DNA of 64,000 nucleotides from Schistocerca nitens (taxonomy: Eukaryota; Arthropoda; Insecta; Orthoptera; Acrididae): positions 350,219,234 to 350,283,233 of the forward strand of contig NC_064622.1 of NCBI RefSeq assembly GCF_023898315.1. The letters run 5' to 3'. Made by a program: the position numbers and the translations under genes. Below are positions 55,580-64,000 of the stretch, piece by piece. Under the pieces are notes generated by a model. The model saw only the letters and a list, made by a program, of their open reading frames with translations. It was not told where the DNA came from and searched no databases. Positions within the stretch are counted from its first letter, which is position 1, and each line of letters opens with the position of its first letter.

Positions 55580-56318
55580 TTTTCAGACCAATCACTTATC
55601 ATGAAATCCTTTGTGATGTGGGTGTGTCATCCAACTGCACATGGTGTAAGCTGTACAACTATACTAGGATACATGGGATTTTATAAAGTGAAAAGTAAGA
55701 GTACAAATGTCATACATACACTTCATTTATTTATTAAGCTCACCATGCAGTTGGGTATAAACAAAGACTCAAATAAGAATGACAAAGTCGTTGGGTCAAC
55801 ATGTGAACACGTAGGGGTGGTCTGCTGTGGAGCTCTATGTTCAACAATGTATGATGAACAGTGCACTCTGAAACACTTGTACATGCACCAGCACTGTGCT
55901 CTTTTGGCAGAGATGTCACAGATCACCATGTATCCTACTTGCCAGAGCAGACAAATCTCCACACCCCATGTTCTGTGAAGAGTCGTGAATGTCCAACAAT
56001 TTAGCTCCTAGTGGTAGTTTCACTGTCCTTCTATCTCTTTCCATAGATGCTCACAACAGTAGCACATGAACATTCAACCAGCTTCACCACCTTTGAGATA
56101 CTCATTCAAAGGCTCTGCGTAATATTAATCTGTCCTTTGTCAATGTCACTTATCTCAATGGATTTTCCCATATGCAGCCCATATCTCCACTATGGGGATT
56201 CCCTGTCCATGTATGTTCTGCTTAAATACTTTTGTTACCGTGAAATAATTCCACAACACCACCAGGAGGTATCCAATGTCACAGTGCGTAGCACTCATAA
56301 TGTTTTGGCTTATCAGGG
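55580..56318 (+). mobile_element. DNA-transposon-like dispersed repeat, 3' part (tentative)
   Basis: The right end near 56,295-56,318 (CATAATGTTTTGGCTTATCA, then GGGTA) looks like a Tc1/mariner-type terminal repeat, and the body resembles a repeat I remember as common in grasshoppers. The matching left end was not found, and the frames within it (55466-55978, 56047-56595) have no transposase motifs. Confidence 0.35.
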
Positions 56319-56654
56319 TAACCAGTGTTGGTCTGATTTGGTGTTTTGTGCCTGTTTACAAACATTAAAGTTACACATAAAAAACATGCTTATTTTAATA
56401 GTTTCACCATTACCAAGATCAGAGAAGCTGTATCACTGGCAAGTGTTTGTGGCAATAAAAACATCAAGGCATTGTAAAACGTGTGGTTTTAGGCAGCAGA
56501 TTCTTGAGCTACACAGATCAACTTATTTGGAATTTGGGTTGTGCATCCATCGCAAATTGATAATGTTGGCCTCTATGAGCCAATATTCAGTTTAAAGACA
56601 CCTCTGAATCAAGTACGGAACTCACAAAAATAATTCAGAAATTAAAATCCAAGA

Positions 56655-57138
56655 TGATGTGTTGGTGAATGTGCCAACACCTTGTAGATAGAGGAGGCCG
56701 AAATGCACGCTATCTAACGCAGACGGGCGTGAATTCTGGAACAGGATAAGTAGTGAATTCTAATAAGAAAAGTATGCAGCTCCTCGAATACTTAACTTTT
56801 ATTTATCCTTGTTGTGAATACAGCATTCTTTATGAGACATTTCAGACGATAACTATCAAACTATGTAAGGCTAATGGCGCCTTGCTAAGTCGTAGCCATT
56901 AACTTAGCTGAAGGCTATTCTGTCTCTCGGCAAATGAGAGCAAAGGCTTCATCCGTATAGGCGCTAGCAACGCCGTCGTACAACTGGGCGAGTTCTTGTA
57001 CGTCTCTCGAGACCTGCCGTGTGGTGGCGCTCGGTCTGCGATCACACAGTGGCGACACGCGGGTCCGACATGTACTAATGGACCGCGGCCGATTTAAGCT
57101 ACCACCTAGCAAGTGTGGTGTCTGGCGGTGACACCACA
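56655..57138 (-). mobile_element. Solo LTR
   Basis: 484 bp with TG...CA ends on the minus strand (TGTGGTGTCACCGCC at the start, CAACACATCA at the end). An exact 5-bp duplication, CAAGA, flanks it at 56650-56654 and 57139-57143. It is GC-richer than its surroundings and contains an AATAAAAG signal on the minus strand. A lone LTR with a matched duplication indicates loss of the internal part by LTR-LTR recombination. It looks whole as an LTR. Confidence 0.88.
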
Positions 57139-57309
57139 CAAGAAGTCTGCATGAAATGATGAAATATCGAATTAGCTGATAAACCATATGAATGGAGAAA
57201 TTATTGAGTCTCTTTTGCATACAGCAAACTTCTCATAAATCAAAGGAATATTTCTAGAGAAAATTAAAACTAAGCAAAGTAGTACCAATGTAGAAGAAAG
57301 ATCACAAAG

Positions 57310-57730
57310 ATGACTCAAATAAATAAAAACCAGTTTCTTTAATCTCTTGTTTCTCAAAAATACGAAAGATGCTTACGCACAGCAGGATGAACATATTTGG
57401 AGAGAAACATAGTATTCTGATGCCAGCACAAAGTGGTTTCCAAAATGAGAAATCTACAGAAACTACTATCTCAAGCTTAATAGACTCTGTCATAGATGCA
57501 TTAGACAAAATAAACTTCATTTTTGCTACATTTCTGTCTCTGTCTAAAGCTTCTGACACAGTCACCTATACATTACTAATTGCAAAACTTGAATGCCATG
57601 GCATTCATGCATATGCAGTGCAATGGACAAAATCATATGCTAGTAACAGGAAGCCTTATGTGACAACTGTACCCAGATGCAGATTACATTTTCATACATG
57701 GATAACATTTTTCATCCATGTGCACATACA
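57310..57730 (+). pseudogene. LINE reverse transcriptase fragment
   Basis: FGEKHSILMPAQSGFQNEKS, followed by TTISSLIDSVIDALDKINFI, ATFLSLSKASDTVTY and LECHGIHAYAVQWTKSYASN, is a decayed match to the QxGFRxxxST...FLDLSKAFDxVxH...YLxNR region. The catalytic YADD block is not reached. Both ends are truncated. Confidence 0.75.
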
Positions 57731-58205
57731 TAATAATTTCATGAACAGAAGGCAATAAAATACTACAAAAAATGCAGATGTTCCCTTATACGACATAAGA
57801 GATAAAGAAACAGCTGAAAGAATACCACACAGACAGGGAGTTGCTGAAAAAGGTCCTCGGCACTTAGACGTAAAACTGGTGAAACATCTTCTTTAGAGTA
57901 TTCAGAACAGTATGAGTGAAAAGACATTTGAGAAACTTCTGAAGGATTATTTGATGGAAAAAGAAGTTTATACTGTAATGCAATAGACATGTAGAGAATG
58001 AAGAATGTTATTGTTACCTCTATGTATGTACTGTAATCACTTGGATGTATTATATGCATCATAAGTTTTTGTATGTCTGTTCTTTAATTAAAGAGTATGT
58101 ATGTAACTTTAAGCCCTAATTATTAATCAAGAGAAAAATATATGCAACATTACTATCATATTACCAATTTGATGTTTTATATAGATGCAAGCTCTGTTGC
58201 CATCA
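57731..58205. other. No recognised feature
   Basis: May include untranslated remnants of the LINE fragment; nothing definite. Confidence 0.35.
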
Positions 58206-58268
58206 GTGTGTTGTAGTGGTTAGTGTCTCTGACTGCTGTGTTATGGGGAATTAGTTCAAACCTGACCA
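58206..58268 (+). repeat. tRNA-like SINE head (possible)
   Basis: TGTAGTGGTTAGTGTCTCTG and TAGTTCAAACCTG have A- and B-box forms at the usual spacing, like the stretch at 14968-15026. It is diverged and without an acceptor stem, so not a functional tRNA. Confidence 0.45.
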
Positions 58269-58499
58269 ACACTATTTGTTTGTTATTTCGTTTTTATCTT
58301 TATGAGAGGTTCTTGAAATATTTTATTATTTGTATATCTAGAATATTTGATGGTTGTATAAATACTAACCTTTTGGAATATTCAATGTTTGTATAAATAA
58401 TGACACACTCTGTCCAGGAGATCACTTCTGTCCTGGCCGTGTGTTGGTGTCACAAACAAGTACTCTTTTAGTTCTAAGTAATCTACTTCACTGAGGACC

Positions 58500-58611
58500 C
58501 TGTCTTCAGATTTGAACTTGACTGTCATTTCAACCAAGGACAATATGAGAAAACTCTGTCTTCAGACTTGAACTTGACTGTCGTTTCAACCAGTGCCAAT
58601 ACAAGAACATT
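58500..58611. repeat. Tandem duplication, 56-bp period
   Basis: CTGTCTTCAGATTTGAACTT at 58500 recurs as CTGTCTTCAGACTTGAACTT at 58556, with the rest of the unit (GACTGTC, TTTCAACCA, CAATA) also repeated. Confidence 0.9.
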
Positions 58612-59544
58612 TTTCCACAGTAGAGACTTACCGTTTGGTGCTCCCTCTCCCCCCTTTTCCCTCATACACTTTCGCCCTATGTTTTCACTACTAATTGTGA
58701 TATGTCTTACAATTGTGGTGCCTCTGGTGCCCTCTCAGCTTGGTGCTCCAAGGGATGACTCGTCTCACTTGGGCCTTAAACTGGCCCAGGTTTCAACATG
58801 ACAATATTGTAATATTCAGGCTAAATATTTTAAGATGTTAGATTGCATTGATTTGGCCTATATTAGAAGTACAAACACTGTACCTAATGTAATTAAATGG
58901 GACCAAATAAAAATCAATCAATCAGAAATGAGAAAGAGTGAGGTTTCCCTCTGACCTCCTTCACTTGCTGACCTTGCAGTCTGTGTAAGCCCCTCCTCTC
59001 TCTTGATCCAGTTTCCAATTACACACTTTTATTTAAACACACAAAGCTTTGGAGTCTTTCTGACCACCAGCTTACTAACACAAAAAGACTGCAGTGTTTT
59101 CTCATCCAGAAGAACTAATCTTATGTTTGCTATACATATTATACACAATGTTATGTTTGGTTTTGATGCCAACTGCTCCAAAAACTTGAAATGGCAGGGA
59201 GCAGGTTGGGGAGTGAGAAAGTACTGAGACCACCAACAAAGTATATTTAGGCAACAGTTTATTAAAAACAACCAAAATTTTTACAATGATAAAAATAGGC
59301 CCACATCAGTGAGGGGATGGCAGTGAGGAAAATAAAATTTAAGGCAAAAAACTACAGCACAAGTAATAAACAAGGAGTAAGATCAAAAACAACCACATAA
59401 AATGACTTAAGGCCAAAGTACAAGTATCTTGCACAATGAATTCAAGGTCTTCAATTGCTGCAGATGTGAACAATTAAATTTTCAGCTTGCACCATAGAGA
59501 GTAATTTAAAAAAATCAAATGCCAAACTTAGCAACTACAAAATT

Positions 59545-59750
59545 GGCTAAAAACTTAATAAAGGTGCATTTCATCAGCAAGTCAAAATAATTTAACATCA
59601 CAAGTAGGCACAGTACAACTGGCTAACTAACTTAACAATTGGAAGTTGGCTTAAGGCCAATAAAAGGTATATCTCATCTGCAAATCTAAAGCTTTAAAAT
59701 CACAGGTAGGTAAAGTACAAGTACCTAACAAAATAATTCCGAGCAACTGC
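59545..59750. repeat. Degenerate ~105-bp direct repeat, 2 units
   Basis: GGCTAAAAACTTAATAAAGG and later TCACAAGTAGGCACAGTACA (first unit) correspond to GGCTTAAGGCCAATAAAAGG and TCACAGGTAGGTAAAGTACA (second unit), about 105 bp on. Confidence 0.6.
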
Positions 59751-60612
59751 ACTAATGGCTTATTTTAAGTTTTTTTTTTTTTTAAAGACATGTATTGAAT
59801 TCATGTCTGGTGGCTATATAACAACAGGTGAAGAAACTTAGAAACTTTAAGATTTGCCTGAAATTTGGTGAAAACACAAGAAGTCCATAAGTAACTATAC
59901 AGCAGGTTCTTGCAGCACAGTGGGCAGGTAAACAGTAGCCTGAATTTGTACTAAAGGACACCCTTAGGCAGTGTTTCTCACATTAGATATACATAGAGGT
60001 TTGAAGCCACCTTTTGAAACAAACAACATATAAATAGAATAAGAGAAAAAATTTTAGCGAGACCAATACTTAACCTCAGGAGCAGCAAACAATGACAGTA
60101 GCCACTTGAATACACAGACAAGAGTGGGTAAGGTCCAGTGGCCAGCATGACAAAATAAACAACTAACAAATAATAAACACTCAGAGGACTAGTTCAAAAA
60201 CCGGGAAATGAGAATTAATATAGATTTAATATTCTCAGCTGGCCAACTGTCTTACCAAACTAGATATCTTTTGATGGAAATATTACAAAATCTATCTGAT
60301 GACTGTACAATGAGATCCCTGATAATAAAGCATTAAGTACACATGCAGGTAGAATTAAAGACTATTAAATTTAAAGCCAATGTGTGAAATAAAAAGCCTT
60401 GCTTTATTTATTAGACCAAATAAACACTATTTCCATAAAATGCAATAGATTAGGTAAAATGTGAGGCAGGCAAATTATAGGTAACCTAAACAGTAGTTCC
60501 CCAACAAAATACCAAATGCCTTAAAAACACTGGTAAACATGAGCCAAAGTACAGGGCCAGTAATCTACAAAGTACAACAGCAGAAAGCACCTCTGGTGCA
60601 CACCAACCACTC

Positions 60613-60702
60613 TGCTCAGTAATGTGGTAATAGATAACAAATCTTTAATGTAATACATGCTCAGTAATGTGGTAATAGATAACAAATCTTCAATGTAATA
60701 CA
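60613..60702. repeat. Tandem duplication, 2 x 45 bp
   Basis: TGCTCAGTAATGTGGTAATA begins units at 60613 and 60658; the two 45-bp units differ at one visible base. Confidence 0.97.
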
Positions 60703-62115
60703 TGCTCACCACAGTTTGTACACTTTAAGCTCACAAATACCAGACCACAGTAATGACACCAATATCAAATAAGTGAGGAGGGAACCACATGCAGAGTTAA
60801 GCACAAAATAAATGCCTGTTACCACAAAGCCTCACTATAGTCTACAATATGGCAGGCAACAGTTTCCCAAGCAGGCTATCTTCCTTCATCGATTAGCTGG
60901 ATGGCAGTAAGTTCCCAACTGGTGTGGTGGTATTGATAACTTTTCACAGGTGAAGCTGCTGCAATCCACCAATGTTCATCTGAAGCGGAGCTCTTGAACG
61001 TCCTCAATCAACATGGGCTTCCAACTGACACTGGTGCAAGCCAGTCATTACCCACAGCTAGCCAAGGATATGATTATATCCTGTTCAACTGCTGTTTACG
61101 TGTGCACTCTTGAGGCGAAGGATCCTCTGGTCTCCATGCAATGGACCAGAGACATACATAAGGTAGAAACTGTTGTTACTAGTCACACATGCATGGCAAA
61201 CAAGTCTAATTTTGGACACGTCTGGAGAAAATGAAGTTTCATCACAGTTATGCATTTGTCCTTGTTTTCCCCAAGAGTTAATTATGTCACACTGGCAGTG
61301 AGCAAAAGAATTAAAGAAATTAAAGATTCTCCTTGGTGTGCAGCACGTACAGCATTCTTGGTGCTCAGTTATTGATAGGATCTGCCCCGTGTAGGTCTCA
61401 CCCCCATTGCTGGGAAACTGAAGGATGCTGGCCTGCAACAGGGCATGTGAGTGGGAGCAGGCGGGGATATATTGGTGTGGACACCAAGTGGAAAAGGAAT
61501 CTGATATGCTGGCAGCAGTGTGGTGAGTTGCAGGTCCAGTTTTACCTAGGACGTGTGACTGCTCCGTTGGGCCGAACATAGATGGAAGGCTACTCCCTAA
61601 CCTGTGGAGTGTTATTGGCACCATCACACTGTTTGGAATGTAGCTGTCAGCTACTCAACTGTTGGAGGAGTAGCTCAGGAAACTGTTGCATGCTTATATT
61701 GTGCACTTTATGGAGAGCCCTTTTCTGTAATGGGCAATAACTTTGTTCTTAACTGACACATGACTCACACAGTCTTTGTTCTTTTTGGATCTAGCTGGTA
61801 TCTGAGGTCATTCCTCCAATATCCTGTTGTGAGCCAAGGCACTTGCGTTATTTTCCTACTAGGCTGCGTTTAGCTGATTGTGTGGACACATATTCATGAT
61901 TTGTGGTAAACATGGATTTTGATTCCTATTTACCATGTTACTAGGCCTTAGTAGTGTGTCTTCGTTGATTGTGTATACAACCCTGCACTCCCTGTTAAAA
62001 TTTTTCTGTAAGCTACTTGTCTGACATGTTACCTATTTATTCCTTGCTTTATTTATTGATGTTTCATACAGAACAGTGATTAATTCTGCTTACGTATGTG
62101 TGTTACATGACATAT

Positions 62116-62355
62116 GACCGCCCCCAGTAGCTGAGTGGTCAGCGCGACAGAATGTCAATCCTAAGGGCCCGGGTTCGATTCCCAGCTGGTTCGGAGATTT
62201 TCTCCACTCAGGGACTGGGTGTTGTGTTGTCCTAATCACCATCATTTCATCCCCATCGACTCGCAAGTTGCCACAGTGGCATCAAATCGAAAGACTTGCA
62301 CCCAGCGAATGGTCTACCCGACAGTAGGCTCTAGTCACACGACACTTAAATTTAT
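62116..62355 (+). mobile_element. tRNA-derived SINE, type D
   Basis: The head is CCAGTAGCTGAGTGGTCAGC with the B box GGTTCGATTCC. The middle (GAGATTTTCTCCACTC, CTGGGTGTTGTGTTGTCC) resembles that of type B, while the rest (CATCCCCATCGACTCGCAAG) is different. A near-perfect 13-bp duplication, TTACATGA(C/T)ATAT, flanks it at 62103-62115 and 62356-62368. Confidence 0.9.
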
Positions 62356-62689
62356 TTACATGATATATCAACCATTATTTAATACATTGTTTACCGAATT
62401 CAAGAGTGAAGCTGGGAAGGGGCCTCATTGTATGCTGTAGTTGGTTTTGTGGCTTTCGTCAGATGATTTTTGGCAATGTAAATTCCTCTTGGACCTGCGG
62501 AAAAGTATTTATTTTAGTAAGACATTTGGCCAGCCAGTTCTAGTGTCTTGAAAGTAAGAAATAAGCAAAACAAGGATAATGGAATGTAGCTGAATTAAAT
62601 CTGGTGATACCGACAGAATTATATAAGAAACGAGATACTAAAAGTACCAGCAGTAGATGAGCTTTGATATTTTGACAACAAAATAACTG

Positions 62690-63250
62690 ATGATGTGTGA
62701 AGTAGAGAGGACACAAAATGTAGACTGGCAATGTCAAAAAAATCTTTTCTGAAGCTGAGAAATTTATTAACATCAAATTTAGATTTAAGTGTTTAGAAGT
62801 CTTTTCTGAAAGTATTTGCATGGAGCCTAGCCATGTATGGAAGTGAAAAAGAGACGATAAACAGTTTAGACAAGAATAGAATAGAGGCTTTAGAAATGTA
62901 GTGCTACAGAATAATGCTGAAGATCAGAAGGATAGATCATGTAGCTAATGATGAGGTATTGAATAGAACTGGGGAGGAAAGAAATTTGTGGTACAACTTG
63001 AGTAAAAGAACAGATCAATTAATACCATACATTCTGAAACTTCAAGGGACCACAAATTTAGTATTGGATGGAAGTGTGGGGGCAGTGGAGTGGCAGGGGG
63101 TAAAAATCGTAAGAGGGAGCACAAGAGATGAATACAGTAAACAGATTCACAAGGATGTAGGTTGCAGCAGTTATTCAGAGATGTAGAAACTTGCACAGGA
63201 TACAGTAGCATGGAGAGCTGCATTCAACCAGTCTGAACTGAACACCAAAC
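62690..63250 (+). pseudogene. RTE-like LINE, C-terminal remnant
   Basis: Plus-strand peptides: LKVFAWSLAMYGSEKETINS, RIEALEMWCYRIMLKIRRID (with a stop where Trp codons stand in relatives), DHVANDEVLNR and, at the end, KLAQDTVAWRAAFNQS. This is the typical end of RTE/BovB-type polymerases (ExWxxRRMLxIxW...LAxDRxxWR). It is followed by an ACACCAAACAACAACAAGAA tail. Decayed and truncated. Confidence 0.75.
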
Positions 63251-63295
63251 AACAACAAGAAGGGATAAATGATCATCACAATAAACTAAGGGTAG

Positions 63296-64000
63296 TCAGA
63301 CCTCACACCAAAAGATTTAAGTGTTCACTTTCCACACACCCTGTGCAAGAGTGGAACAGTTGAGAAATAGTCTGCAGGTGGTTCGAGGAACACACTGTCA
63401 GACAGTCTGGAGGAAACACCATGGTTCAATTACTCCCAGGGCCCAATTATCCTGTGCTTCATGACCCACTGATATCTTCAATGAACGTTCCACAGCAAAA
63501 TCTCATTTAAGCAATCCAGACATCTGAAGCTTTTGAGTTTTCTAAGCGATAATGAATAATGTCTTACACTTTTCAGTGTATATATCACATAATTTTGTCA
63601 CGAAGAACTTGGATCCTACGTAAAAGTTCTCAATTTTGAGATTATTGTTCTTGTTGGTGTAAATAAATCAGAAAGAGCATTTTATCTTCCTCACACTGAG
63701 GATTAGGGGACAGTCGTAAACAACTAGACAGCAGTCACAACACAATTGAACAGGTGAATCTGTTATCATTCTTTTTTTTTATAAAGTAATATATGCTTCA
63801 CTGTAAAAAATTGTTTTTATATTTATGAGAAGACTCACATACGAAAAATTCACAGTCATTGTCTTTTGGGAAAGTTTCATTTTTACTGGCTTTGGCAAAA
63901 ATATGGTTCAGGAACCTATCAATAAAATATCGATTGTTAATAAAATGCCGGTATAATAAAATTTGAAGAAAACTGAGTTCTATATCGTTAAAATTCCTAC
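63296..64000. other. No firm feature; possible LINE C-terminal scrap
   Basis: VRPHTKRFKCS followed by PVQEWNS near 63,298-63,360 vaguely resembles the end of CR1-like polymerases (KxSFFPxxIREWN). The remaining sequence to the window end is AT-rich and unassigned. Confidence 0.35.

Larger units (their letters stand above)
58612..62115. other. No recognised gene; short internal duplications
   Basis: About 3.5 kb without a frame that resembles any family. It holds a degenerate ~105-bp repeat (59545-59750) and a 45-bp tandem duplication (60613-60702). The 180-codon minus frame at 61085-61627 has no motif that I recognise. The A-rich sequence near 59,250-60,500 may be an old untranslated element region. 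Confidence 0.4.

Noticed and set aside
55466-56595. Two long plus-strand frames (170 and 182 codons) as genes
   Set aside because: They lie in a dispersed repeat whose end looks like a transposon terminus; no protein family recognised and no plausible exon structure.
61085-61627. 180-codon minus-strand frame as a host gene
   Set aside because: No domain, signal peptide or conserved motif seen, and the region is surrounded by decayed repeats; compatible with chance.
1-64000. CRISPR array, prokaryotic operons, rRNA genes
   Set aside because: No regularly spaced identical repeats with unique spacers, no ribosome-binding-site pattern and no rRNA motifs; the sequence is clearly animal nuclear DNA.

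Overview
The window reads as gene-poor nuclear DNA of a large-genome insect, most likely a grasshopper (Orthoptera; several SINE, LTR and LINE sequences look like the abundant Schistocerca repeats, judged from memory and not by a search). I find no convincing host protein gene, functional tRNA, rRNA or CRISPR array. Nearly everything recognisable is transposable-element sequence of many classes, much of it nested, plus satellites and microsatellites.

Layout. 1-1.4 kb: cut-off Tc1-like element and a decayed second transposase. 1.7-8.8 kb: LINE scrap, three kinds of tRNA-derived SINE, a retroposed foldback element, a long-TIR DNA element carrying a SINE, and a 76-bp minisatellite. 9.2-10.6 kb: intact Tc1-like element with a 340-residue transposase. 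11-15.8 kb: LTR-like fossil, a diverged repeat present twice in inverted orientation plus a third piece, and a LINE end. 16-20.6 kb: decayed Gypsy-type element (minus strand) hit by a hAT element and two SINEs. 20.6-22.6 kb: LINE interrupted by a second intact Tc1-like copy. 22.6-36.5 kb: a CR1/Jockey-like LINE split by an 11.3-kb LTR-element interval that holds a foldback, a Penelope-like element, an inverted LINE with its own insertion, and an 831-codon LINE. 36.5-41.3 kb: LINE split by a pogo/Tigger element which itself received another LINE. 43.1-44.3 kb: decayed Tc1-like element. 44.7-46.4 kb: truncated LINE. 46.6-51.3 kb: the best preserved LINE, with an SGNH-hydrolase ORF1 and a 985-codon ORF2. 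52-53.3 kb: possible Polinton-like fossil. 54.5-64 kb: tandem repeats, solo LTR, LINE pieces, a SINE and an RTE-like LINE end.

Functionally the window is a record of successive insertions. Target-site duplications (TA, 4, 5, 8 and 11-15 bp) fix the relative order of many events. The two Tc1-like copies and the two long LINE frames are the youngest-looking items. I found no undescribed host system; the more unusual signals are the inverted Penelope/LINE junctions, a partial hammerhead-like core, foldback elements with long target duplications, modular SINEs, and the esterase-type LINE ORF1.
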